A stretch of DNA of 64,000 bases, from NCBI RefSeq assembly GCF_040706615.1, contig NZ_JAPDRF010000009.1, positions 62,001-126,000 of the forward strand, written 5' to 3'. This document shows positions 1 through 8,490 of this stretch, in pieces (position 1 is the stretch's first letter; every line of letters starts with the position of its first letter). The notes below the pieces were generated by a model. That model worked only from the letters and a program-made list of their open reading frames with translations, ran no database searches and was not told the DNA's origin. Source of the stretch: Lentisalinibacter sediminis (GTDB taxonomy: Bacteria > Pseudomonadota > Gammaproteobacteria > Steroidobacterales > Woeseiaceae). A program made the translations under genes and the position numbers.

Positions 1-1
1 C

Positions 2-565
2 CGGGTGCTGCACCTCGGACTGGCCCAGGAGTACCGCTCCGTGGATTCCAACGAGGACGTGCGCATCCGCGCGCGCCCCGAGTCCCGCCTGACTGACGAG
101 CGCCTGGTCAACACCGACCGTCTCGCGGGCGTGGATACCCTCTGGACGACGGGGCTCGAGTTCATGGGCATCCTCGACAACGTCCGCCTGCAGTCGGAGT
201 TCATGCGCATGGGGCTCAGCGGCGGCCCCAGCGAGGCCGACTTCACCGGCGGCTACGTGCAGGCCGGCTGGATCGTCACCGGCGAGCGTTACCGCTACAG
301 TCGTTCCCGGGGTGTGCCCACGTCCGTGCGGCCGAGAGGGGACTGGGGTGCGCTGGAACTCTCGGCCCGCTACAGCACGCTGAATCTCGAGGATGGCCCG
401 GTGACCGGCGGCGAGCAGTCCCAGATCACCGCGGCTGTCTCGCTCTATCTCAACGAGCAGCTGCGGGTCTCCGTCAACTACAGCCGCTACGATGCCGCGC
501 CGAACACCGACGGCATCGACGAGGACGGCTCCATTCTGATGTTCCGCTTCCAGGCGGCGTTGTAG
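2..565 (+). CDS. OprO/OprP-type porin, C-terminal part (5' truncated by window edge)
   Basis: This is the C-terminal ~187 residues of an outer-membrane beta-barrel protein; the reading frame is already open at the first base, so the start lies outside the window. Alternating hydrophobic/polar strands, aromatic-rich strand ends (GGYVQAGWIVTGE, GDWGALELSARYS) and a final strand ending in FRFQAAL with a C-terminal aromatic girdle are typical of phosphate-selective porins O/P. Such trimeric porins pass phosphate, polyphosphate or other anions across the outer membrane. The substrate cannot be read from this fragment. The gene ends 10 bases before the next start, so it may lead an operon with the hydroxylase-like gene. 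Confidence 0.75.
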   Translation, partial: RVLHLGLAQEYRSVDSNEDVRIRARPESRLTDERLVNTDRLAGVDTLWTTGLEFMGILDNVRLQSEFMRMGLSGGPSEADFTGGYVQAGWIVTGERYRYSRSRGVPTSVRPRGDWGALELSARYSTLNLEDGPVTGGEQSQITAAVSLYLNEQLRVSVNYSRYDAAPNTDGIDEDGSILMFRFQAAL

Positions 566-575
566 GAGTCGCGCC

Positions 576-1574
576 ATGCAGCACTTTCGCCGCGTCAGGG
601 ATCACGTCGACCTCGCGCCACTGCTGGCGGAGCTGGCGGAGCACGATGCGCTCTGGGCCGCGCAGCCTGGCCGCCAGCTCACCGCGCCCGCGCAGCGCCA
701 TACCAACGCCATCCCGATCCGCGGCCTGCGCCGCTCGCGTATCCGCGGCCGCCGGCGCCGGGACGTGCACGAGAGCCGCTACACGTCGCTGTCCGCCAGC
801 TTCCCCGCCACCGTGGCGTTCATCGAGGCCTTCGCCGCCGAGCGCAACGGCAGCCTGGGCCGTGCCCGCTATGCCCGGCTGCCGCCCGGCAAGACGGTGC
901 TGCCGCACACGGACCGTGGAGAGTACTACCGCTACCGTGACCGCTATCACCTCGTGATCCGCAGCGAGAAAGGCAGCCTGCTCCGCGCCGGCGGAGAGAG
1001 CGTGCGCATGCGTGAGGGCGAACTCTGGTGGTTCGACAACAAGGCCGTGCACGACGCCTGCAACGACTCCGCATCGGACCGCATCCATCTCATCTTCGAT
1101 CTTATCCCGGCGGATCGGCGGATCCCCGGCGGTGCGCAGGATCCGCGCCGGATTGTTGCCGGTGAACGCGCCGCCCGTGAGAGCAGGGCCGTGCAGGACG
1201 TGGCGCGCGCGGTGGCGCTCTACGTCAGCGCCCGCGAGCAGCCGGCGGAGTGGGCCGCGCTGCTGGACGAGGCGGGGCTGCTGGGCAGCGCCGAGAGCAA
1301 ACCCATCGCGGCGCTCGCGCGGCTGCTGTGGCCCGACCTGCGGTCGTCACGCCGCGCGTGCTACGAGTCGGCGATCGGCTGGTCGCTCGGCCTCATGGAC
1401 ATCGGCGCGATCGGGCCCGGCGACGTACCGGAGGCGGTCCGGGCTGCCGGCGGCCTCGAGGCGGTGCACGAACGCTGGCGGGCGGACCGGGATGCGGCGC
1501 TCTACGACTTCCGCGCGGCCGGTGCCGACGGGTATCCGGACGAGAGGTCGACTGGCGAATCCGCCGCCGGGTAG
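576..1574 (+). CDS. Aspartyl/asparaginyl beta-hydroxylase-family 2-oxoglutarate/Fe(II) oxygenase with C-terminal extension
   Basis: The N-terminal ~180 residues form a double-stranded beta-helix dioxygenase. The iron-binding HxD...H triad is visible as H111, D113 (LPHTDRGEYYRYRDRYHLVI) and H159 (FDNKAVHDA), with R169 (SDRIHLIFDL) as the likely 2-oxoglutarate-binding arginine. Relatives hydroxylate Asp/Asn side chains or small metabolites; the substrate here is unknown. Residues ~185-332 are an Arg/Ala-rich extension with no family I recognise, making the protein longer than the stand-alone domain (~180-200 aa). A second, shorter member lies at 62504-63064. The ATG follows the porin stop by 10 bases. 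Confidence 0.75.
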   Translation: MQHFRRVRDHVDLAPLLAELAEHDALWAAQPGRQLTAPAQRHTNAIPIRGLRRSRIRGRRRRDVHESRYTSLSASFPATVAFIEAFAAERNGSLGRARYARLPPGKTVLPHTDRGEYYRYRDRYHLVIRSEKGSLLRAGGESVRMREGELWWFDNKAVHDACNDSASDRIHLIFDLIPADRRIPGGAQDPRRIVAGERAARESRAVQDVARAVALYVSAREQPAEWAALLDEAGLLGSAESKPIAALARLLWPDLRSSRRACYESAIGWSLGLMDIGAIGPGDVPEAVRAAGGLEAVHERWRADRDAALYDFRAAGADGYPDERSTGESAAG

Positions 1575-1605
1575 TAGAATCCGGCGGAGTAGCGGAGGAG
1601 CCGAC

Positions 1606-1911
1606 ATGAGCGACGACAGGACGGACCCCCGGGCGCAGCGCCCCCTCGAAGAGAACGTGAAGTCGCGGTCCACCTGGCTGCGGCTGTTCTTCATGCTGGT
1701 GATCGCCTTCCTCTACGGCGTCTCGCGCTTCGTGCTCGGCGCCGTCGTGGTCGTCCAGTTCTTCTGGGTGCTGTTCACCGCCGAGACCAACGGCAACCTG
1801 AAGCGCTTCGGTCAGCAACTCGCCACCTATACCTACCAGATCGTGCGCTATCTCACCTTCAACACCGAGGAACGCCCGTTCCCCTTCGATCTCGACTGGC
1901 CGCAGGAGTAG
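1606..1911 (+). CDS. DUF4389-type small membrane protein
   Basis: This 101-residue protein begins at an ATG preceded by a good ribosome-binding site (GGAGGAG about 5 bases upstream). A charged N-terminus is followed by a long hydrophobic segment (roughly residues 25-58, probably two membrane helices: FFMLVIAFLYGVSRFVLGAV and onward) and a conserved-looking tail (YQIVRYLTFNTEERPFPF). The pattern RYLTFNTEERPFPFPDW-like is characteristic of the DUF4389 family, whose function is unknown. It sits 32 bases after the hydroxylase and 7 bases before the SDR gene, so the three are probably cotranscribed. Confidence 0.7.
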   Translation: MSDDRTDPRAQRPLEENVKSRSTWLRLFFMLVIAFLYGVSRFVLGAVVVVQFFWVLFTAETNGNLKRFGQQLATYTYQIVRYLTFNTEERPFPFDLDWPQE

Positions 1912-1918
1912 GACGGGC

Positions 1919-2692
1919 GTGAGCCTCGGAGTCTTCTCCCTCGCCGGAAAGATCGTGCTGGTGACCGGGGGCGCCGGCGGCATCGGCGCCGCGACCGCAC
2001 TGCGCCTGGCCGAAGCCGGGGCGGACGTCATCGTGCATTACCACACGGCAGGCGAGCGCGCCGATGCCCTGGCCCGGCGTATCGGCGACCAGGGCGGCCG
2101 TGCCTCTACCGTCGGCGCCGACCTGTCGCGGGAGGAAGGTATCCGCGCGCTGCTCGGCGAACTCGAGCGGCGGGACGGCCTGCCGGACGGCGTGGTCAAC
2201 ATGGCGGCACGCCAGGACGTCACGGCATTCGCGGAGATCGGCGCGGACGAATGGCGCGGGCTCATGGCCACCAACCTGGACGGCGTTTTCCTGATCACCC
2301 GCGAGATGGCCGCCGGGTGGCAGGCGGCCGGGCGCGACGGCGCCGTCGTCAACGTGGCCTCCATCGAGGGCCTGGACCCGGCACCGAATCACGCCCATTA
2401 CGCGGCGAGCAAGGCGGGTCTGCTCATGCTGACCCGGGCGAGCGCCATGGAGCTGGGCCCGGCGGGCATCCGGGTCAACGCGGTCTCGCCGGGGCTGATC
2501 GACCGGGAGGGCCTGGCGGAGGCCTGGCCGGAAGGCGTCGCCCGATGGCGGGAGAAGGTGCCGCTGGGTACGCTCGGCACGGGCACGGACGTGGCCGATG
2601 CCATCGTCTATCTGTTGAGCCCGGCGGCCCGCTGGGTCAGCGGTGCGAACCTGGTCGTGGACGGGGGGATGAGCGCGGCGGCGCGCTGGTGA
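1919..2692 (+). CDS. Short-chain dehydrogenase/reductase (SDR)
   Basis: A 257-residue classical SDR. The Rossmann nucleotide motif TGGAGGIG lies at residues 16-23, an NMAA motif (equivalent of NNAG) at ~94-97, and the catalytic Ser148, Tyr161 and Lys165 are present (ASIEG ... HYAASK). The C-terminal NAVSPGLI and SGANLVVDGG motifs are also typical. SDRs reduce ketones or oxidise alcohols with NAD(P)H; the substrate cannot be told. The start is a GTG with GGAGTAGGA upstream, 7 bases after the DUF4389 stop. The length is normal for the family. Confidence 0.85.
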   Translation: MSLGVFSLAGKIVLVTGGAGGIGAATALRLAEAGADVIVHYHTAGERADALARRIGDQGGRASTVGADLSREEGIRALLGELERRDGLPDGVVNMAARQDVTAFAEIGADEWRGLMATNLDGVFLITREMAAGWQAAGRDGAVVNVASIEGLDPAPNHAHYAASKAGLLMLTRASAMELGPAGIRVNAVSPGLIDREGLAEAWPEGVARWREKVPLGTLGTGTDVADAIVYLLSPAARWVSGANLVVDGGMSAAARW

Positions 2693-2734
2693 CGCCGCCG
2701 CGCCGCATGACAGACTAATTCGTCGGGGTCTTGT

Positions 2735-4150
2735 TCAGTCTTCCTCGCCGTCGCCGATCCAGGGTGCGACCTGCTCGGCGATCTGGCTGCGGTCGCCGAC
2801 CACGACCACCGTCATGTCCTCCTCGCGGAGGTAGAGCTCGGCCGTCTCCGACACCTCCTCCGGCGTCACGGCGAAGACGTTGCTCACGTAGTCGGTCAGG
2901 TAGGAGTCCGGCAGCTCGTGCAGTTGCTGGAACGCGAGCAGGTTGATGATGCCGCCGCGGGTGGAGTTCTGCAGGACGAAGGTGCCGGCCGTGTAGTTCT
3001 TCACGCCGTCCAGCTCGTCCCCCGGCGGTGCCGTCGACTGCAGGCGCTCGACCTCGCCCATGATCTCCTCGATGGCGGGGCCGGTAACCTCCGTGGTCAC
3101 GGCGGCCACTTCGGCCCAGTAGGCGTCCCGGTAGCGGCTGGACAGCGTGCTGAAGGGCGAATAGGAGTAACCCTTGTCTTCGCGGATGTTGCGGATGATG
3201 CGCGAGGAAAAGAACCCGCCCAGCAGCGTGTTGGTCACCTGCAGCGGGATCCAGTCCGCACTGGACGGGTCCGGCACCGCCAGCCCCAGATACAGGTTCG
3301 ACTGGGAGGCGCCGGGCCGGTCGATGACGTCCACCGCCACCTTGCCCTCGGCGGGCTCGGGCACGTCGATCAGGATATCCGGGCCCCCCGCCCAGTCGCC
3401 GAAGGACTCGCGGATGGCGGCGCTCACCGCCTGCCGGTCGAACTGCCCGGCCACGTAGACGTGGGTGCGCCGAGCGCCGTAGTTGTCCTCGTAGAAACCG
3501 CGGGCGTGCTCCAGCGTGTAGGCGGCGAGCTGGTCTGCGTCCGGCAGCACGTTGCCGTAGGGGTGGTCGCCGTACAGTGCGTTACGGAACGCGGCCAGAG
3601 CCATCTGCTGGGGCTGGGTACCGGCGATGCTCAGCCGGCGCTGGCGGTCGCGCTTCAGCCGTTCCAGCTCGGAGGCCGGGAAGGCCGCGTTACGGACGAT
3701 GTCCGCGAGCAGCCGCGTCATCTGCGGCGCGTATTCCGCCAGCACATCGCTCGCGACGATGGTGCGGTCGGCGCCGACCTCGACGCTCACCTGGCCCCCC
3801 ATGGCGGCGGCCTGGCGCGCGATCGCGGCGGCGCTGCGGCTGGGCGTGCCCTCCAGCAGGAAGTCGCCGGCCAGGTCGGCGAGCCAGGTCTGCCCGCCCT
3901 CGTTGAGGTTGCCGGCCCGCACGACCACGCTGACAGTGGCCTTCGGCAGCGTGCCGAAGCCGACCAGCGTGGCCTCGAGCCCGTTCTCCAGGCCGAAGCT
4001 CTCCTTCTGCGGCAGCGAGAAGTCTCTGGGTTCGCCGCCCGGCGGCGGCGTCTCTTTCGCAGGCTCTGCCTCCTGCGCGCCGGCCGCCGCAGCCAGCAGG
4101 AGGACGGTCAATGCCCCTGCGGCGGTCAGCCTTGCTGTCTTACTGCTCAT
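2735..4150 (-). CDS. M16-family peptidase-like protein, non-catalytic partner
   Basis: This 471-residue periplasmic protein has a signal peptide (LTVLLLAAAAGAQ) and two M16 (insulinase/processing-peptidase) domains. The zinc-binding inverted HxxEH motif is absent: the equivalent segment near residues 90-101 reads ADLAGDFLLEGT. The C-terminal half keeps the family glycine-rich and substrate-binding Arg/Tyr region (GGFFSSRIIRNIREDKGYSY). It overlaps by 11 bases the gene for an intact M16 peptidase just upstream, so the pair probably forms a heterodimer like the alpha/beta subunits of mitochondrial processing peptidase. The internal ATG at 4150 was chosen over the longer frame because the signal peptide starts there. 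Confidence 0.85.
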   Translation of the reverse strand: MSSKTARLTAAGALTVLLLAAAAGAQEAEPAKETPPPGGEPRDFSLPQKESFGLENGLEATLVGFGTLPKATVSVVVRAGNLNEGGQTWLADLAGDFLLEGTPSRSAAAIARQAAAMGGQVSVEVGADRTIVASDVLAEYAPQMTRLLADIVRNAAFPASELERLKRDRQRRLSIAGTQPQQMALAAFRNALYGDHPYGNVLPDADQLAAYTLEHARGFYEDNYGARRTHVYVAGQFDRQAVSAAIRESFGDWAGGPDILIDVPEPAEGKVAVDVIDRPGASQSNLYLGLAVPDPSSADWIPLQVTNTLLGGFFSSRIIRNIREDKGYSYSPFSTLSSRYRDAYWAEVAAVTTEVTGPAIEEIMGEVERLQSTAPPGDELDGVKNYTAGTFVLQNSTRGGIINLLAFQQLHELPDSYLTDYVSNVFAVTPEEVSETAELYLREEDMTVVVVGDRSQIAEQVAPWIGDGEED

Positions 4151-5630
4151 CGCTTGCCTCCTCCTGTTCGCCTGCCGCCGCGCCGGCTTCCAGCACGAAT
4201 ACCGTGCGGTTCGTCGGCCTGAGGTATTCCTTCGCCGTCCGCAGTACCAGATCCGGCGTGACTGCCAGGATGCGCTGTTCGAATTCGTTGATGAGTGAGG
4301 GATCGTCGTCGAACAGCGAGAGCGATGCCAGGACGTCGGCACGGCCGAAGCCGTACATGCTGCCCAGGTAGTCGTAGAACGAGGAGCGCCACTTCACCGT
4401 CGCGCGCTCCAGCGTGTCTGCGTCCACCGGTTCCGTGCGCAGCCGCCCGATCACCTCGTCGACGATGCCGGTGATGCGCTCGGCGGCGACGTCGTTGTCG
4501 TGGATGAGGTAGGCCTGCCAGAGCATCGGGCCGTTGTAGTTCAGCATGTTGCCCAGGAAGGCGTTGATGCCGCCGGACACCGACGAGGTGATGCCGGCAT
4601 CCTTCACCAGCGCCTGGTGCAGGAGGCTGTCCTCGCCCTGTACCAGGATCTGGTCGATGAGCCCCATGGCGTACCACTCGGGGGTGAGGCGCGGCGGCAC
4701 GTGGTAGGCGAAGGCGTAGCCCGGCCGCGTGGCGAGCGGATCGACCCGGCTCTCGCGCTTCTCGCTTTCCTGGCGCGGCTCGCTGATATCCGGCAGCACG
4801 ATCTCTTCCTCCGTGCGCGGGATATCGCCGAAGTGCTTCTCGACGAGGGCCATGGCCTCGTCATAGTCGATGTCGCCCACGATGGCCACGGCCGCGTTAT
4901 TCGGCGCGTAGTACTTTTCGAAGAAGTCGGCCACGTCGTCGAGGGTGGCGGCGTCAAGGTCCTCCAGGTCGCCGTAGAAATTATGGGCGTTGTACCAGTT
5001 CTCGTTGGCCGCCTGGGGCATGTCCAGCCAGGGGAAGCCGCCGTAGGGCGTGTTGAGGACATTCACCTTGACCTCGTTCTTCACCACCGCCTGCTGGTTG
5101 GTCAGGTTCTCCTGGGTGATCTTCAGGCTCGCCATGCGATCGGCCTCGGCCCAGAGCACGGTCTCGAGCTTGTGGGCCGGCACGATCTCGAAGTAGTTGG
5201 TGTAGTCGAATCGGGTCGAGCCGTTCAGCACGCCGCCGTTGCGCTGCACGAGCTGCACGAACTCCATCTTGCCGAGGTTCGCCGAGCCCTGGAACATCAT
5301 GTGTTCGAACAGGTGGGCGAAGCCGGTGCGGTCCCGGGGCTCGATGCGGAAGCCGATGTTGTAGTAGACGGCCACCGTGACGATGGGGGCGGTGGTGTCC
5401 CGGGACATCGCCACCTTCAGGCCGTTGTCCAGCGTGTGGTAACGCACCGGTACCTGGTAGCCGGAGCCGGCATCGGCCGCATCGGTGTCCCGGGTCTCGG
5501 CGGATTCCTCGGGCGCATCGGCGCCCGCGGCGGGGGTCTGCGGCGCGCCGCCCGGTTGGCAGGCCGCCAGCAGCAGGGCCATGACCGCAACCGTCGGGCC
5601 GCGTCTGGCTGCGCGATAGTCTGATTTCAT
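4140..5630 (-). CDS. M16-family zinc metallopeptidase lipoprotein, catalytic subunit
   Basis: This 496-residue protein starts with a lipoprotein signal peptide (lipobox LAAC, Cys24) and a Pro/Ala/Glu-rich linker, so it is probably anchored in the envelope. The zinc motif HLFEH (H106, E109, H110) is intact, and the distal glutamate lies in the QQAVVKNEVKVN helix. Family members degrade or process peptides within a closed chamber. The downstream gene encodes the inactive partner and overlaps it by 11 bases. Length and two-domain layout match bacterial M16B subunits. The physiological substrate is not evident. Confidence 0.88.
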   Translation of the reverse strand: MKSDYRAARRGPTVAVMALLLAACQPGGAPQTPAAGADAPEESAETRDTDAADAGSGYQVPVRYHTLDNGLKVAMSRDTTAPIVTVAVYYNIGFRIEPRDRTGFAHLFEHMMFQGSANLGKMEFVQLVQRNGGVLNGSTRFDYTNYFEIVPAHKLETVLWAEADRMASLKITQENLTNQQAVVKNEVKVNVLNTPYGGFPWLDMPQAANENWYNAHNFYGDLEDLDAATLDDVADFFEKYYAPNNAAVAIVGDIDYDEAMALVEKHFGDIPRTEEEIVLPDISEPRQESEKRESRVDPLATRPGYAFAYHVPPRLTPEWYAMGLIDQILVQGEDSLLHQALVKDAGITSSVSGGINAFLGNMLNYNGPMLWQAYLIHDNDVAAERITGIVDEVIGRLRTEPVDADTLERATVKWRSSFYDYLGSMYGFGRADVLASLSLFDDDPSLINEFEQRILAVTPDLVLRTAKEYLRPTNRTVFVLEAGAAAGEQEEASDEQ

Positions 5631-5701
5631 GAGGGTTTCCAGTCTTTCGGTGGAAAGGACAGCAGACTACCAGAGGCCCGCGGGGTTCCCAACGCCGCCG
5701 C

Positions 5702-7474
5702 TCAGAGCGGCCAGACCCACAGCAGCATCGGCGTGCCGACCAGCACGATCAGTACTTCCAGCGGCAAGCCCATGCGCCAGTAATCGCCGAAGCGGTAGCC
5801 GCCGGGCCCGAGGATCAGGGTGTTGTTCTTGTGGCCGATGGGCGTCAGGAACGCACAGGAGGCGCCGACGGCCACGGCCATGAGATAGGTATCCGGGTTC
5901 ACCCCCAGCCGGTGGGCGATCTCCACCGCCACCGGCGCGGCGATGACCGCGGTGGCGACGTTGTTCAGCACGTCGGAGAGAGTCATGGTGACCACCATCA
6001 GCAGCACCAGGATCACCACGGGTGACAGCGCCTCGGAATGCTGCACCACCGTGTCTGCGATGAGCCCGGTGCCGCCGGTGGTCTCCAGCGCCTCGCCGAG
6101 GGGGATCAGCGAGCCCAGCAGCACGATGACCGGCCATTCGATGGAGTCGTAGAGCTGGCGCAGCGGCATGACGCCGGCCGCCACCATGCCCACCACCGCC
6201 GCGGCCAGCGCCACGGTGAGGTCCAGCACGCCGGTGCTGGCCAGGACGATCGCCGCAGCGAAGATGGCTACCGCAATGCCCGACTTCCGTCGCTGCAGCG
6301 ACGGCAGGTCCTTCTCGGCCAGCGGCAGGCAGCCCATCCACTGGGCGACGGTGGGAAGCTGCTCGGCCGGACCCATCAGCAGCAGCACATCGCCGGGCTC
6401 GATGTCCACCTTGCGCACCCGGTCGCGGAAGCGCCGGCCCTGGCGGGCGACGCCCATGAGTGCGACGCCGTGGCGATACAGGAGCCGCAGGGAATTGGCC
6501 GAGCGCCCGGCGATGCGGGCGCCGACGGGTACCGCCACTTCCATGAGGGCGAGGTCCTCCGGCTTCTCGGCATCCTCGGTCTTCGGCTTGCCGCTGAGTT
6601 CCAGTTCCAGCTTGTCGGCGAGTTTGTCGATGCCCTCGGGGTTCGCCTCCACCACCAGCACGTCGCCCTTGCGTATCTCGACGATGCGGGCGAAGCCCGG
6701 CATGCGCTTGCCCTGCCGTACCAGGCCGATGACGGCGGCGTCGTTCTCCTCGGCCAGCTCGTCCAGCTCGCGCACGCGCTTGCCGATCACCTCAGAATCC
6801 TCGGGCACCTCGAGTTCGGCGATGTAGCCGGTGAGCACGTCGTCCTCGGACTGCGGCTGCATCTCACCCTCGGGCAGCAGCCGCCAGCCTGCGAGCACCA
6901 CGAAGGCGACGCCGACGACGGCGCAGGCGAGACCCACCGGCGTGAAGTCGAACATCTGGTAGGGCTCGCCGAGCGCAGCCGCACGATACTCGGCGATGAC
7001 GATGTTGGGGGGCGTGCCGATCAGCGTCACCATGCCACCCAGGATGCTGGCGAAGGACATCGGCATCAGCGTGCGGGCGGCGGTGCGTTTCGCCTTCCTC
7101 GCAGCCTCCATGTCCACGGGCATCAGGAGCGCCAGCGCCGCCACGTTGTTCATCAGCGTGGAGAGGGTGGCCGACAGGGAGGCCATCACCGCGATGTGGC
7201 CGCCGAGGCGGCGGGACTTGTCTACCAGGTAGTACACCACGAGGTCGACGACGCCGGCGTTCGACAGGGCGCGGCTCAGCACCAGCACCAGGGCGATGAC
7301 GATGGTCGCTGGATGTCCGAAGCCGGAGAACGCTTCGTCGCTCGGCACCAGTCCGGCGATGACCCCGATCACCAGGGCGGCGAAGGCGACGATGTCGTAG
7401 CGCCAGCGTCCCCAGATCAGCATCACGAGGACGCCGGCCATCAGCGCGAACAGCAGTGCGATTTCCAGGTTCAC
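5702..7474 (-). CDS. SLC13/DASS-type anion permease with two RCK_C (TrkA-C) domains
   Basis: A 590-residue integral membrane protein. The N-terminal ~190 residues and the C-terminal ~200 residues hold about ten membrane helices. Between them (roughly residues 205-385) lie two soluble RCK_C/TrkA-C domains, recognisable by repeated patterns such as IGKRVRELDE...AAVIGLVRQG and IAGRSANSLRLLYRHGVALMGVAR. This layout is that of proteobacterial SLC13-family transporters for sulfate, dicarboxylates or similar anions; the ligand is not determinable. Its GTG start overlaps the stop of the upstream hydrolase gene (GTGA, 7471-7474), indicating translational coupling. Confidence 0.85.
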   Translation of the reverse strand: MNLEIALLFALMAGVLVMLIWGRWRYDIVAFAALVIGVIAGLVPSDEAFSGFGHPATIVIALVLVLSRALSNAGVVDLVVYYLVDKSRRLGGHIAVMASLSATLSTLMNNVAALALLMPVDMEAARKAKRTAARTLMPMSFASILGGMVTLIGTPPNIVIAEYRAAALGEPYQMFDFTPVGLACAVVGVAFVVLAGWRLLPEGEMQPQSEDDVLTGYIAELEVPEDSEVIGKRVRELDELAEENDAAVIGLVRQGKRMPGFARIVEIRKGDVLVVEANPEGIDKLADKLELELSGKPKTEDAEKPEDLALMEVAVPVGARIAGRSANSLRLLYRHGVALMGVARQGRRFRDRVRKVDIEPGDVLLLMGPAEQLPTVAQWMGCLPLAEKDLPSLQRRKSGIAVAIFAAAIVLASTGVLDLTVALAAAVVGMVAAGVMPLRQLYDSIEWPVIVLLGSLIPLGEALETTGGTGLIADTVVQHSEALSPVVILVLLMVVTMTLSDVLNNVATAVIAAPVAVEIAHRLGVNPDTYLMAVAVGASCAFLTPIGHKNNTLILGPGGYRFGDYWRMGLPLEVLIVLVGTPMLLWVWPL

Positions 7475-8346
7475 GGCCGGGTCATTCCGCTGTCTGCCAT
7501 CCAGCCTGTAATCGCATCCACGACGGGACCGGGCCGCTTCACCCAGCCGAAGTGGGCATTACTCGACTCACGAAAGAGCGCGTCGTCCAGGTGCAGCCGG
7601 GTTGTCTGCTCCGGCGGCAGTTTGGAGGCGAGGTGATCGGCGGCCGAAGCCGGCGCGAAGTCGTCGCCGGCGACGGAGATCAGGAGCGCCGGCTCCCGCA
7701 TCCGGTCCAGCGCCGCCTCGTAGTCCGTGTCCGAGCCCCTGGCCCTATAGCGGCCGGTGCGGGCCTGATGGGCCCAGTCGGCCACCAGGCTGCGGGCTTC
7801 CCGGCCGCCGAAACCCAGCCGATGCCCCGGGTAACTGCCCAGCACCTTGCCCGCTGCCGCGATGAACTGGGTGGCCAGCAGGAAAACGTAGCGCCGCGGC
7901 GCCGGGAACGCTCGCCACCAGATGGAGCCGGTAGCCACCGTGACCACGGCGGTCACGCTGCCCGGATTGGCGCCGGCGTAGAGCAGGCTCACCTGCCCGC
8001 CCAGGCTATGGCCCAGCAGAACGAGCGGCGCTGCCGGATAGCGCTCGCGCACCGTGGTGATGGCGGCGGGCCAGTCCAGTTCCAGCAATTCCCGGTAGCC
8101 GAAGTCGGTGCGGCGGTCCGGACGGACGCTGCTGGTGCCGTGCCCGCGCAGATCCATGGTGACCAGGCGCAGCCCGGCGGCGGCCATGGGCGTGGCGAGC
8201 GGCTGGTAGAACCTGCCGGGCAGGGCCATCGCCGGCGTGACCAGGAAGACCGGCGCCTCGGCCGCGAGGACGCCGGGCTCATGAGCGACGAGCATGGACG
8301 TGGCCCCGTCCGCGGCGCGGCAGGGCAGTTCTGTGAACGCGGCCAT
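7471..8346 (-). CDS. Alpha/beta-fold hydrolase
   Basis: A 291-residue serine hydrolase. The nucleophile elbow GHSLGG places Ser114; the oxyanion/early region MDLRGHGTSS and a C-terminal NAHFGW segment (likely catalytic His) fit the fold. It resembles the predicted alpha/beta hydrolases that act on small esters, but the substrate is unknown. The ATG at 8346 was chosen because the longer open frame adds only low-complexity Arg/Gly-rich sequence. It is coupled to the downstream anion permease by a 4-base overlap, which suggests the hydrolase product or substrate may be the transported anion (inference). Confidence 0.8.
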   Translation of the reverse strand: MAAFTELPCRAADGATSMLVAHEPGVLAAEAPVFLVTPAMALPGRFYQPLATPMAAAGLRLVTMDLRGHGTSSVRPDRRTDFGYRELLELDWPAAITTVRERYPAAPLVLLGHSLGGQVSLLYAGANPGSVTAVVTVATGSIWWRAFPAPRRYVFLLATQFIAAAGKVLGSYPGHRLGFGGREARSLVADWAHQARTGRYRARGSDTDYEAALDRMREPALLISVAGDDFAPASAADHLASKLPPEQTTRLHLDDALFRESSNAHFGWVKRPGPVVDAITGWMADSGMTRP

Positions 8347-8490
8347 GGGGCGAGAATAGCAGAAGGCCCGACCCGGAAAGGGCAGGATGGCGCCCCGCCG
8401 CACGCTGTATTTTTACGGTCCGGCTCCCTACACTGGACGCCGGCCGTCGGCCGGGCTTCCGCCGGTCGAGGCCCCCGGGGACACGCATCC

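Noticed and set aside
2918..4222. Long plus-strand frame opposite the M16 partner gene
   Set aside because: High GC keeps antisense frames open; the Gly/Arg/His-rich translation has no family features, whereas the minus-strand protein does.
6038..7636. 532-residue plus-strand frame opposite the anion permease
   Set aside because: His/Gln/Arg/Gly-rich antisense shadow with no hydrophobic pattern; the minus-strand permease is clear.
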